Source of the DNA: Halomonas sp. SpR8
GTDB taxonomy: Bacteria; Pseudomonadota; Gammaproteobacteria; Pseudomonadales; Halomonadaceae
Length of the DNA stretch: 64,000 nucleotides
Reading direction: 5' to 3'
NCBI RefSeq assembly: GCF_031010195.1
Contig: NZ_JAUAMC010000004.1
Location: 287,540 to 351,539 of the forward strand
A program made the translations under genes and the position numbers. Positions 9,528 through 17,242 of the stretch are shown piece after piece. The first letter of the stretch is position 1, and every line of letters starts with the position of its first letter. A model generated the notes under the pieces. That model ran no database searches. It was not told the origin of the DNA and worked only from the letters and a program-made list of their open reading frames with translations.

Positions 9528-10505
9528 ATGCAACCGACGCAACCACAGCCCATCCAAATTAAATTAGCCAATCCGCGTGGCTTTTGCGCCGGTGTGGATC
9601 GGGCGATCGATATCGTCAACCGCGCACTGGATGTGTTTGGCCCGCCTATCTATGTGCGCCACGAGGTTGTCCACAACCGCTTTGTGGTCGAAACCCTGCG
9701 CGCCCGTGGGGCCGTGTTTGTCGAAGAGCTGGATGAAGTGCCGGACGACGTTATCGTCATTTTCTCTGCCCACGGCGTTTCCCGGGCGGTACAGGCCGAT
9801 GCGGAACGGCGGGGTTTGAAGGTGTTCGACGCCACCTGCCCGCTAGTGACCAAGGTACACCTTGAAGTGCTGCGCTATGCCAAGCGCGGCCAGGAGTGCA
9901 TCCTGATCGGCCATGAAGGCCACCCGGAAGTCGAAGGCACCATGGGGCGTTACGATACCTCCCATGGCGGCCGGATCTACCTGGTCGAGGACGAAAAAGA
10001 CGTCGCCAAGTTGGAGGTGAGTGATCCCGCCAAGCTGGCTTTTGTGACCCAGACTACGCTGTCTATGGATGACACCGCCAAGGTAATCGATGCGCTGCGC
10101 GAGAAGTTTGCCGATATTCAGGGGCCGCGCAATGACGATATCTGCTACGCCACGCAGAACCGTCAGGATGCAGTACGCGAACTAGCCGCTCAAAGTGATC
10201 TACTGCTGGTGGTGGGCAGCCCCAATAGCTCAAATTCCAACCGCTTACGTGAACTTTCGGAGCGTATGGGCACGCCCGCCTATTTGATCGACAACGCTGA
10301 CCAGATCGACCCGCAGTGGCTTGAAAATGTTTCACGTATCGGCGTAACCGCCGGCGCCAGTGCCCCTGAAGTACTGGTCAAAGGCGTGATTGCCAAGCTT
10401 CAAACCATGGGCGCTGCACTACCTGAAGAGCTGCAGGGTCGCGAAGAGACCATTACCTTCTCTATGCCGAAAGAGCTGCGTGAGAAGGTAATCGCCAGCA
10501 GTTGA
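9528..10505 (+). CDS. ispH: 4-hydroxy-3-methylbut-2-enyl diphosphate reductase
   Basis: Last enzyme of the MEP isoprenoid pathway: an iron-sulfur enzyme that converts HMBPP to IPP and DMAPP. 325 residues. Cluster cysteines sit in [24 protein letters not shown] and ICYATQNRQ. The conserved HEVVHN and the [13 protein letters not shown] motif are present, as is [12 protein letters not shown]. The C-terminal 15 residues or so are variable. It is the last gene of the ribF-ispH run. Confidence 0.97.
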   Translation: MQPTQPQPIQIKLANPRGFCAGVDRAIDIVNRALDVFGPPIYVRHEVVHNRFVVETLRARGAVFVEELDEVPDDVIVIFSAHGVSRAVQADAERRGLKVFDATCPLVTKVHLEVLRYAKRGQECILIGHEGHPEVEGTMGRYDTSHGGRIYLVEDEKDVAKLEVSDPAKLAFVTQTTLSMDDTAKVIDALREKFADIQGPRNDDICYATQNRQDAVRELAAQSDLLLVVGSPNSSNSNRLRELSERMGTPAYLIDNADQIDPQWLENVSRIGVTAGASAPEVLVKGVIAKLQTMGAALPEELQGREETITFSMPKELREKVIASS

Positions 10506-10541
10506 TCTAGGCCGCGTAATGCAATGGGTATTGGTTTGCGA

Positions 10542-10558
10542 CATACTGAAACAGTATG
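10542..10558 (+). promoter_or_regulatory. 17-bp inverted repeat upstream of pilE
   Basis: Perfect 7-bp arms CATACTG / CAGTATG around AAA, about 28 bases before the pilE start. There is no T run, so it is not a good terminator for ispH. Its position fits an operator or leader hairpin of the pilus operon. Confidence 0.45.
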
Positions 10559-10585
10559 AGCTAGCTAATACAGGAGCAGAGCCGC

Positions 10586-10981
10586 GTGTCTTATGTTTCT
10601 CACTCTTTCTCTGGCCGTTCTTTGCTGAAGGGCCAGCGCGGCTTTACCCTAATTGAATTGATGATTGTGCTGGTGATCGTCGGTATCGTCTCCGCCATTG
10701 CCTACCCCAGCTATACCCGCTACGTGCAAAAATCAGTGCGAACCGATGCCCATGCAGGCCTTATGCAGGCTGCTTCCGAACTTGAGCGCTGCTATACGCG
10801 GACTTACTCCTATAGTGCTTGTCCTATCAGTAATGCTTCTCCCGAAAACAACTATACGATTGCGGTAAATGTTAGCGGTAACGGCTATCTATTAACCGCC
10901 AGTAGCCATCAAAATGACGGCTGCGACGATAATATTACGCTAAATTCGAGTGGCGAAAGGTTGCCCGATGCTTGCTGGTAA
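10586..10981 (+). CDS. pilE: Type IV pilin-like protein PilE (minor pilin)
   Basis: Type IV pilus subunit, 131 residues. The short basic leader ends in GQRG, followed by the class III signal FTLIELMIVLVIVGIVSAIA. Prepilin peptidase would cut after the Gly, and Glu+5 is present. The C-terminal domain has four cysteines (ERCYTRT, YSACP, GCDD and the final DACW), allowing disulfides. The start is a GTG at 10586 with AGGAG nine bases before it. It is the first gene of a pilE-pilV-pilW-pilX-like run. Its size and position suggest a minor rather than the major pilin. Confidence 0.85.
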   Translation: MSYVSHSFSGRSLLKGQRGFTLIELMIVLVIVGIVSAIAYPSYTRYVQKSVRTDAHAGLMQAASELERCYTRTYSYSACPISNASPENNYTIAVNVSGNGYLLTASSHQNDGCDDNITLNSSGERLPDACW

Positions 10982-11399
10982 ACAGGAAAAACAGCGAGGC
11001 TTTAGTTTAATAGAGGCTTTGATCGCACTGGTGGTGCTTTCCATCGGCTTGATCGGCGTTGCCGCCATGCAGCTTAAAGCGCTGCAAAGCGCAAATGCTG
11101 GCTACCAGCGTTCAGTAGCAAGTGTTGCAGCCGTGGATGCGCAAGAGCGGCTCTGGGCGGAGCTGGCAAGAGATGACGTAGATAGCTGTGCAGATATTGA
11201 TATAGAGGCTGCTTGGAAGACCCAGTGGTTTGCCGATAGTGATTCAAATCCTTTGCGGAGTGTGAATGCGCAAGAGAGCAAAATCGTATCAAACGGTTGT
11301 GAGTTTACCATTGAGATAGGCCTGGGTAGCCGAGCAGACGATATAGAATCAGGTGTGTTTACCTATACGCTTCGCCTTCCTGAGCTAGAGGGAGGCTAA
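10968..11399 (+). CDS. pilV: Type IV pilus minor pilin PilV
   Basis: Minor pseudopilin, 143 residues, that helps prime pilus assembly. Leader MLAGKQEKQRG, then FSLIEALIALVVLSIGLIGVA, and an AAMQLKALQ continuation typical of PilV. The ATG at 10968 lies inside the end of pilE (14-base overlap). The stop overlaps the pilW start. Confidence 0.82.
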   Translation: MLAGKQEKQRGFSLIEALIALVVLSIGLIGVAAMQLKALQSANAGYQRSVASVAAVDAQERLWAELARDDVDSCADIDIEAAWKTQWFADSDSNPLRSVNAQESKIVSNGCEFTIEIGLGSRADDIESGVFTYTLRLPELEGG

Positions 11400-11887
11400 T
11401 GATGCCAGATAGGCAAAAGGGTTTTACCCTCGTTGAGCTGATGGTCGCGATGGCGATAGGTACAGTGATTATCTTAGGGGCTGGACAGCTTTTTTTAACC
11501 TCTTTTCAAATGTTTCAAACCGTTGACAAGGTCAGTCGTAAACAAGAGGCATTAATTTTTGCGGTAAGTACTCTGACTGCTGCAGGACGCAAAGGGAATG
11601 TTGGTGACTACGCTATTGTGTCCGATGGACGCCGCTCTGACAGCGGGACGGACTATTATTGTGTGCTGCAAGACGAGGTTCAAAATCAGCCTGTCTTAGA
11701 TCTTGCTCAGGTCGATGATGAGGCCGATTGCCCAACGCTTTCCGAATCCAATGGCGGTGACGTGTCTCATTTAATCACGCTGCCCATTGGCGATTGCCGC
11801 GAAAGCGTGAATATGACATGCGATGAAATCACCTTCACTATCAGTGAGCGAAATAGAGTAATCTCATCACGAGAGCCTACTTCATGA
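11399..11887 (+). CDS. pilW: Type IV pilus minor pilin PilW-like, short
   Basis: Pseudopilin with the class III signal QKGFTLVELMVAMAIGT, 162 residues. Position between PilV-like and PilX-like genes and the N-terminus identify it as PilW-like. PilW proteins are usually clearly longer (about 250-350 residues), so this one is short. The reading frame is intact and ends in an ATGA overlap with the next gene, so it does not look frameshifted. Four internal cysteines are visible. AGGGAGG supports the start at 11399. A second ATG follows three bases later. Confidence 0.72.
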   Translation: MMPDRQKGFTLVELMVAMAIGTVIILGAGQLFLTSFQMFQTVDKVSRKQEALIFAVSTLTAAGRKGNVGDYAIVSDGRRSDSGTDYYCVLQDEVQNQPVLDLAQVDDEADCPTLSESNGGDVSHLITLPIGDCRESVNMTCDEITFTISERNRVISSREPTS

Positions 11888-12312
11888 AACAGCAGCAAGG
11901 TGCGGCGTTAGTGATTGTTATGGTTCTGCTCTCCGGGGCGTTGATGCTAGGCATGTCAGGCATGCAGAGCGCGTTGATTGATGAGCGGTTAGCGGGTAAT
12001 TATCGAGCCTCTGTACAGGCTCAAATGACCGCAGAAAGCATGTTGTCGGTGTTTAGAAACATGGCTTCTCGGCGTCAGTTATTAGAAGGCATCTTTAACG
12101 CTACTTATACCGAAAGTGATTTTTTAAATGATGTAACTGGCGTCGAGGGATTCGAATCCTTTGATCAGTTGGGCGTCACGTTTGATGTGAGCGGTGATGA
12201 AGTGACTATTACAACGCGTTATATGGGCACGAATAGCAGCATTGAGGGCACATCAGTTGCCGTTTATCAACGGGCCAGCGAACCAGTGGAGCAGGCGACT
12301 AAGCGGTTGTGA
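11884..12312 (+). CDS. pilX: Type IV pilus assembly protein PilX-like
   Basis: 142 residues. The N-terminal MKQQQGAALVIVMVLLSGAL is the PilX pattern: QxGxALV-VL instead of the FTLIE pilin signal. LIDERLAGNYRASVQAQMTAE is also typical. It starts inside the pilW stop. The large adhesin gene pilY1, which often follows pilX, is absent. trpS follows instead. Confidence 0.75.
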   Translation: MKQQQGAALVIVMVLLSGALMLGMSGMQSALIDERLAGNYRASVQAQMTAESMLSVFRNMASRRQLLEGIFNATYTESDFLNDVTGVEGFESFDQLGVTFDVSGDEVTITTRYMGTNSSIEGTSVAVYQRASEPVEQATKRL

Positions 12313-12365
12313 GGGGCGTTGTGTAAATGCCTGGGATGCCATTCGCCACACGGCATGCTGCGCGT

Positions 12366-12371
12366 TATGAT
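12366..12371 (+). promoter_or_regulatory. Candidate -10 element of trpS
   Basis: TATGAT 44 bases upstream of the trpS start. The best -35 is TTCGCC with 18-base spacing, which is weak. Confidence 0.35.
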
Positions 12372-12414
12372 AGTCCTATTTGCCTAAGAGCCTGAAAGCT
12401 AAGAGTCTGAAAAC

Positions 12415-13437
12415 ATGAGTCAAACCGCTAAAACCCGCGTTCTCACCGGTATCACCACCTCCGGCATCCCCCATTTAGGCAACTATGTGGGAGCGATCAA
12501 GCCCGCCATCGAAGCCAGTCAAGACCCCAGCGTGCAGTCGTTCTATTTTTTGGCCGATTACCACGCGCTGATCAAGTGCCCAGATCCAAAGCGGGTGCAG
12601 GCATCCCGCTTGGAAATTGCCGCCACTTGGCTGGCGCTAGGGCTGGATACCGATAATGCGATTTTCTATCGCCAGTCGGATATTGCAGAAATCCCCGAAC
12701 TCGCTTGGATGCTTTCTTGCGTGTGCGCCAAGGGCTTGATGAACCGTGCGCATGCCTACAAAGCAGCGGTGGCTGAGAACGAAGAGGCGGAGAACCAAGA
12801 CCCTGATAAAGGCATCACCATGGGGCTGTTTAGCTACCCCGTGCTAATGGCGGCGGACATTTTAATGTTTAACGCCAATAAAGTGCCGGTAGGCAGGGAT
12901 CAGATTCAGCATATCGAAATGGCCCGCGATATCGCCGGACGCTTTAACCACCTTTACAAAGGCCAGCACTTCACTCTCCCTGAGGCTGTGGTAGACGACA
13001 AAATACAGCTACTGAATGGCTTGGATGGGCGCAAGATGTCCAAAAGCTACGACAATACCATTCCGCTGTTTGCCCCAGAGAAAAAACTGCAGAAGCTGGT
13101 GCGCAAGATTAAGACCAACTCGCTGGAGCCCGGTGAGCCGAAAGACCCTGATACCTGCACGCTGTTCCAGATTTACTCAGCGTTCGCAACGGCAGAAGAG
13201 ACCGCCAGCCTGCGTGAACAGTACGAGAACGGTATTGGTTGGGGCGAGGCTAAGGATAAGGTGTTTGAATATTTGAATGCCCACTTGAGCGCTCCTCGTG
13301 AACGTTACAACGCGCTGATGGAAGACCCAGCTCATATTGAAGCAGTACTCCAAAAAGGCGCTGAGCGGGCACGGGAAGAAGCTGCTGTAACGATGGATCG
13401 TCTTCGTACAGCCGTTGGCCTGGGGCGGTTTGTGTAA
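12415..13437 (+). CDS. trpS: Tryptophanyl-tRNA synthetase
   Basis: Class I synthetase that charges tRNA-Trp. 340 residues, the usual size. Seen: the HIGH-type signature [13 protein letters not shown] near residues 15-27, the substrate-site stretch [28 protein letters not shown], and KMSKS at 207-211. It is the last housekeeping gene before the T6SS region. Confidence 0.97.
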   Translation: MSQTAKTRVLTGITTSGIPHLGNYVGAIKPAIEASQDPSVQSFYFLADYHALIKCPDPKRVQASRLEIAATWLALGLDTDNAIFYRQSDIAEIPELAWMLSCVCAKGLMNRAHAYKAAVAENEEAENQDPDKGITMGLFSYPVLMAADILMFNANKVPVGRDQIQHIEMARDIAGRFNHLYKGQHFTLPEAVVDDKIQLLNGLDGRKMSKSYDNTIPLFAPEKKLQKLVRKIKTNSLEPGEPKDPDTCTLFQIYSAFATAEETASLREQYENGIGWGEAKDKVFEYLNAHLSAPRERYNALMEDPAHIEAVLQKGAERAREEAAVTMDRLRTAVGLGRFV

Positions 13438-13480
13438 TTCCAATCGCAATATGCCCATTGTAACAAGGCCGTAGAAACGA

Positions 13481-13510
13481 CGAAGCCCCTTCCAGTTGGA
13501 AGGGGCTTCG
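13481..13510. terminator. Terminator hairpin between trpS and hcp
   Basis: Inverted repeat CGAAGCCCCTT / AAGGGGCTTCG, 11-bp perfect stem with an 8-base loop. It lies between two convergent genes, so it can serve both. The T tract is short on either strand. Confidence 0.75.
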
Positions 13511-13560
13511 CTTGTTTCAGGCCGTGTTTTTCAAGCCTGCTTCAGGCTAGTAGCGATAGC

Positions 13561-14079
13561 TTAGCCTTCAATCGGGGCGCGCCAGTCGTCGGAACCAGAG
13601 GTGCCGGCAACAGTGTGTTCCCAATCAATCTTACGGTAAGCCAGTGACACGTCCATCAACTGAGTGAATTCAGATTTCTGGATGTCTTGGGCATGGGGCA
13701 TGCGCAGGTTGATGTCAACGATGGTGGCATCGGTCAGCGTGGTGGTGAAAAAGTGCTCCTGCTTACCTTCTACAGAAGTGCGGTACCACTTCAGCTCAAC
13801 ATTGGGCAGCATTTCACCAGACGCTAGTGCGTTGTACATCAGCGGTACTGCTTTGTTCAGAGCAACAGTAAAGATAAAGGGCTTGTGAGCACGTTGGCCG
13901 GACGGCTGACCCGACTGCGGATCAGTAGGTACGGTAACGACATGCTTGAATTCTTGTACCAGCATCTGGTCTTCGTGACCTTCAACGTAGATGTTGCCTA
14001 CGGAGTCAGGAGTGAAAGCACCTGATGTGATGTTGCCCTGAGTTTGGCCTTCAATGCTGATATAACATGGTGTTGGCAT
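13561..14079 (-). CDS. hcp: T6SS tube protein Hcp
   Basis: Hexameric ring protein that stacks into the T6SS inner tube and carries small effectors. 172 residues. The N-terminus MPTPCYISIEGQTQGNITSG is characteristic of Hcp1-like proteins, and HKPFIFTVALNKAVPLMYNAL, which follows, is also typical. Start at 14079 with AAGGAG eight bases upstream. An in-frame upstream extension is unlikely. It is divergent from the main tss operon and is preceded by a sigma-54 promoter and inverted repeats. It is the only hcp in the window. Confidence 0.96.
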   Translation of the reverse strand: MPTPCYISIEGQTQGNITSGAFTPDSVGNIYVEGHEDQMLVQEFKHVVTVPTDPQSGQPSGQRAHKPFIFTVALNKAVPLMYNALASGEMLPNVELKWYRTSVEGKQEHFFTTTLTDATIVDINLRMPHAQDIQKSEFTQLMDVSLAYRKIDWEHTVAGTSGSDDWRAPIEG

Positions 14080-14133
14080 GGTCTGCTCCTTGAGAGTAAT
14101 TGTCGATAAATGTCGGATGGACCATTTAAATAA

Positions 14134-14150
14134 GGCAATCGGCATGCCAG
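14134..14150 (-). promoter_or_regulatory. Sigma-54 promoter of hcp
   Basis: On the minus strand the sequence reads TGGCATGCCGATTGC. The -24 GG (14147-14148) and -12 GC (14135-14136) are exactly 10 bases apart and both flanks match the consensus. Transcription would start near 14123, giving a leader of about 43 bases. The cluster encodes its own sigma-54 activator (26798-28396), which supports the call. Confidence 0.85.
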
Positions 14151-14213
14151 TATTTTTTTTGTTTTTTATTTCATATAGTTAAATATTAATTAAAAATATA
14201 TTAATTTTTATTA

Positions 14214-14275
14214 GGCAAAAAATTGCCTGTTTTAAGCAACTCCTTGCTTGTTGAGCAATGAGTTGCTTTATGCAA
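14214..14275. promoter_or_regulatory. Cluster of TTGC/GCAA inverted repeats, candidate activator binding sites
   Basis: Main element: arms GCAACTCCTTGCT (14236-14248) and AGCAATGAGTTGC (14254-14266), 12 of 13 positions pairing. Beside it lie the palindrome GGCAAAAAATTGCC (14214-14227) and TTGC-TTTAT-GCAA (14263-14275). They sit about 90-150 bases upstream of the predicted hcp start point, the usual distance for sigma-54 enhancer sites. Binding by the cluster's activator is inferred. Confidence 0.6.
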
Positions 14276-14723
14276 TCCGGCAATGATTTTTCAGAAGTTA
14301 ATTCAGTAAGATGATTTTCTTTTAAGTTTCATTTTGTAATTATTTTATGCTAAATGTCATTTCTGGTGTTTAATTAACATATTCTATAGTTCCCTTTTTT
14401 AACAGTTTTTTAGCTTATTAAAATTGTTTGTGCGTTATTTCTGACAATAACCTTAAGAGATTGACGATAGTATTTGTAAGAAATATCTTACAAATTTAAA
14501 TTAGCCATATGGGTTGATTTTTTTATTCTCTATTTTCAGTGAATTTCGCCTAAAAAGCTCGCAAAAGAGCCAATCTGGATTATTGATCTCGTAATGGATC
14601 CTTGTTGAGCTGTTTTGACTAGAAACCCACGCTTGGCATTACTTTTTATAATTCGTTACCTTCCCTCGATTGAGAACCATTAGCGGTTACATTGATACAC
14701 CTCTCTCTTCAGGGCTAAATACC
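14276..14723 (+). promoter_or_regulatory. AT-rich divergent regulatory region upstream of tssB
   Basis: About 450 bases without a gene, far more AT-rich than the surroundings. It contains a sigma-70-like promoter with a palindrome (14461-14495) and, nearer to tssB, a perfect TATAAT at 14647-14652 without a good -35. I found no sigma-54 site with correct spacing on the plus strand. AT-rich T6SS promoters are often silenced by H-NS-like proteins. That is possible here but not shown. Confidence 0.5.
14461..14495 (+). promoter_or_regulatory. Sigma-70-like promoter overlapped by a 24-bp palindrome
   Basis: -35 TTGACG (14461-14466), 17-base spacer, -10 TATCTT (14484-14489). The perfect palindrome arms ATTTGTAAGA (14472-14481) and TCTTACAAAT (14486-14495) cover the spacer and the -10. 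A repressor bound there would block the promoter. The regulator is unknown. Confidence 0.5.
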
Positions 14724-15224
14724 ATGGCTAAACAGGGTACCGTTGCGCCGAAAGAGCGCATCAACATTAAATATGTGCCGGCTACCGGTGATCAGCAGGC
14801 TGACACAGAGCTGCCGTTGAAACTATTGGTGGTAGGTGATTTTAAAGGGGGAGAGGAAGAAGCCCCTATCGAAGAGCGCCAGTCTGTTTCTGTTGATAAG
14901 AATAATTTCCAGTCGGTCATGCGCGAGGCGGGCTTGAGGCTTCAAGCAACGGTACCCAATCGCTTAGATGAGAGCGATAAGCCGGCAGACATCGCTGTCG
15001 ATTTAGCCTTCAAGTCCTTGGAAGACTTCTCTCCAGATGCTGTTGCAAAGCAGGTTCCCGAGTTGCGCAAGCTTGTTGAATTGCGAGAAGCATTGGTTGC
15101 GCTGAAGGGCCCGTTGGGCAATGTGCCTGCTTTTCGTGATCGGTTGCAGAAGCTATTAGAAAACGATGAAGCCCGCCAGCAGTTATTGAATGAACTGGCA
15201 TTGCTGGATGCTGATAAAGGCTAG
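14724..15224 (+). CDS. tssB: T6SS contractile sheath small subunit TssB (VipA)
   Basis: Forms the contractile sheath together with TssC around the Hcp tube. 166 residues from the ATG at 14724 (MAKQGTVAPKERINIKY). An upstream in-frame start would add an unconserved 18 residues. Typical blocks are LPLKLLVVGDFKG, RQSVSVDKNNFQSVM and the conserved FKSLEDFSPDAVAKQVPEL. First gene of the rightward operon, 59 bases before tssC. Confidence 0.96.
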   Translation: MAKQGTVAPKERINIKYVPATGDQQADTELPLKLLVVGDFKGGEEEAPIEERQSVSVDKNNFQSVMREAGLRLQATVPNRLDESDKPADIAVDLAFKSLEDFSPDAVAKQVPELRKLVELREALVALKGPLGNVPAFRDRLQKLLENDEARQQLLNELALLDADKG

Positions 15225-15283
15225 GAGTTACCCACTATCAGCAGCGTTTTTTTAATCTAGATCAGCAAATTCGAGGCACGGCT

Positions 15284-16765
15284 ATGAGCAAGACGGCAAA
15301 GCAACAGAATGCAACGACAGAGACTGAGGCTGACGTCTCATTGCTCGACCAAGTAATGGCGCAGACGCGGATGGCGCCAGCCGATGAAGGCTATGATGTT
15401 GCTAAGCAGGGAGTGGCGGCCTTCATCTCAGAGCTGCTTAATGGTGACGAAGCGGCTCCCAAAGTCAACAAAGCACTTGTTGATAACATGATTGTCGAGA
15501 TCGATCGTAAAATCAGTCATCAAGTGGATGAGGTTCTGCATGAAACCAATTTTCAGCAGTTAGAGTCAGCTTGGCGAGGTTTGAAACTGCTGGTTGATCG
15601 GACTGATTTTCGTGAAAACATCAAACTTGATGTGCTTCACGCGACCAAGCAGGAGCTGCTGGAAGATTTTGAGTTTGCACCTGAAATTAGTCAAAGCGGC
15701 CTTTATCACCATGTTTATAACGCGGGCTATGGGCAGTTTGGTGGAGAGCCGGTTGCTGGAATTATTGGCCACTATGATTTTTCGCCCTCCACGCCTGATA
15801 TGAAACTGCTGCAGCACTCTGCCGCCGTTGGTGCAATGGCGCATGCGCCCTTTATGTCGTCGGTTGATCCCTCCTTTTTTGGCATCGAAAGTTTTGAAGA
15901 ACTGCCAAACATCAAAGATTTTAAGGCTATTTTTGAAGGGCCAAAATATGCCCGCTGGCGTAGTCTTCGTGAGTCAGAAGATGCCCGCTACCTTGGCTTA
16001 ACAGCCCCGCGGTTCTTGCTGCGTACGCCCTATGATCCGGTAGAAAATCCGGTCAAAACGTTCAACTATCGCGAAAACGTAAGTGAAGATCACGAGCACT
16101 ATTTGTGGGGCAATACCGCTTACTTGTTAGCGGAACGCCTAACGGATAGCTTTGCCAAGTACCGCTGGTGCCCCAATATTATTGGGCCGCAAAGCGGCGG
16201 TGCGGTCGAAAATTTACCTGTGCACAACTACGAAGCATTTGGTCAATTACAGGCGAAAATTCCTACTGAGGTGTTAATCACAGACCGGCGTGAATTTGAA
16301 ATGGCCGAGGAAGGGTTCATTTCGTTAACCATGCGTAAAGGAAGTGATAACGCAGCTTTCTTCTCAGCTAACTCTGTGCAAAAACCCAAGGTGTTTCCCA
16401 ACACTGCTGAAGGTAAGGCGGCCGAGACCAATTTCAAACTGGGCACTCAGCTTCCTTACATGTTCATCATTAATCGCCTGGCGCACTACGTAAAAGTGCT
16501 TCAGCGTGAGCAAGTCGGCTCATGGAAAGAGCGTCAGGATCTCGAGCGTGAGCTCAACGCGTGGATTCGTCAGTACGTTGCCGATCAAGAAAATCCCCCC
16601 GCCGATGTACGCAGCCGCAGGCCGCTGCGCGCCGCCTCTATCCAGGTGTCGGATGTTGCGGGCGAGCCAGGTTGGTACCAGGTTTCTATGTCGGTTCGCC
16701 CACACTTTAAATATATGGGTGCCAGCTTCGAGCTCTCGCTAGTTGGCCGTCTCGATAAAGAGTAA
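15284..16765 (+). CDS. tssC: T6SS contractile sheath large subunit TssC (VipB)
   Basis: Large sheath subunit, 493 residues, the standard length. Seen: ESAWRGLKLLVDRTDFREN, the EPVAGIIGHYDF region, RFLLRTPYDP, and a C-terminal half ending in FKYMGASFELSLVGRLDKE, which forms the gp18-like core. ClpV recognises the N-terminus of VipB proteins, and here the corresponding stretch is hydrophilic. It is followed by tssE after 12 bases. Confidence 0.97.
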   Translation: MSKTAKQQNATTETEADVSLLDQVMAQTRMAPADEGYDVAKQGVAAFISELLNGDEAAPKVNKALVDNMIVEIDRKISHQVDEVLHETNFQQLESAWRGLKLLVDRTDFRENIKLDVLHATKQELLEDFEFAPEISQSGLYHHVYNAGYGQFGGEPVAGIIGHYDFSPSTPDMKLLQHSAAVGAMAHAPFMSSVDPSFFGIESFEELPNIKDFKAIFEGPKYARWRSLRESEDARYLGLTAPRFLLRTPYDPVENPVKTFNYRENVSEDHEHYLWGNTAYLLAERLTDSFAKYRWCPNIIGPQSGGAVENLPVHNYEAFGQLQAKIPTEVLITDRREFEMAEEGFISLTMRKGSDNAAFFSANSVQKPKVFPNTAEGKAAETNFKLGTQLPYMFIINRLAHYVKVLQREQVGSWKERQDLERELNAWIRQYVADQENPPADVRSRRPLRAASIQVSDVAGEPGWYQVSMSVRPHFKYMGASFELSLVGRLDKE

Positions 16766-16777
16766 AGGACGGCAACC

Positions 16778-17224
16778 ATGGCAGCTGATAGTGGTGGGTT
16801 GTTGGAGAGTGAGTTATTGGGCAGCCGCTTGTTTGAGCGGCTGGCCACTGCCCATCAGCCTGTATTGCAAAGGGAAGCAGACGATTTAATAGGGGTTGTC
16901 GAGTCTATTAAGCGCCACTTGGTTGACTTGCTTAACAGCCATCCGGGGAATAGCGCCTGCGCGCCAGAACTTGGCTTGCTCGACTTTAATGACGCAACCG
17001 TCGGTGTGCTGGATTTGGAGCGTAATATTCAGCAGGCCATTTGTCAGTGCATTGAGCGCTATGAGCCTCGAGTCAAGCGTGTGGACGTTGAGTCGTTGCC
17101 TAATCATAGCGACCCGCTGCAGTTGCGCTTTCAGGTGCATGCCACCGTCGCATTAGGTAGAGAAAACACGCAAGCGACTATCGATTTGTTGCTTAACAAC
17201 AAGCGTTATCAGTGTCTCAACTGA
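16778..17224 (+). CDS. tssE: T6SS baseplate protein TssE (gp25-like)
   Basis: Baseplate wedge protein that nucleates the sheath. 148 residues. The gp25 core is visible as LLDFNDATVGVLDLERNIQQAICQCIERYEPRVKRVDVE. The conserved Glu-Pro-Arg (YEPRVK) of the family is present. The N-terminus GSRLFERL matches other TssE proteins. It lies between tssC and tssF as usual. Confidence 0.93.
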   Translation: MAADSGGLLESELLGSRLFERLATAHQPVLQREADDLIGVVESIKRHLVDLLNSHPGNSACAPELGLLDFNDATVGVLDLERNIQQAICQCIERYEPRVKRVDVESLPNHSDPLQLRFQVHATVALGRENTQATIDLLLNNKRYQCLN

Positions 17225-17242
17225 TAGGCCTGAGAGGCACGA

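Noticed and set aside
10542..10558. CATACTG-AAA-CAGTATG as a LexA (SOS) box
   Set aside because: SOS boxes need CTG and CAG about ten bases apart. Here they are three apart.
11399..11887. pilW as a frameshifted pseudogene
   Set aside because: It is short, but the frame is open to a stop that overlaps the next start by ATGA, the usual operon junction. No continuation in another frame was seen.
14214..14227. GGCAAAAAATTGCC as a second sigma-54 promoter
   Set aside because: GG and GC are nine bases apart instead of ten, on both strands. Kept only as part of the inverted-repeat cluster.
14633..14652. TTGGCATTACTTTTTAT as a sigma-54 promoter for tssB
   Set aside because: The -24 part looks right, but the -12 GC is missing at the required distance.
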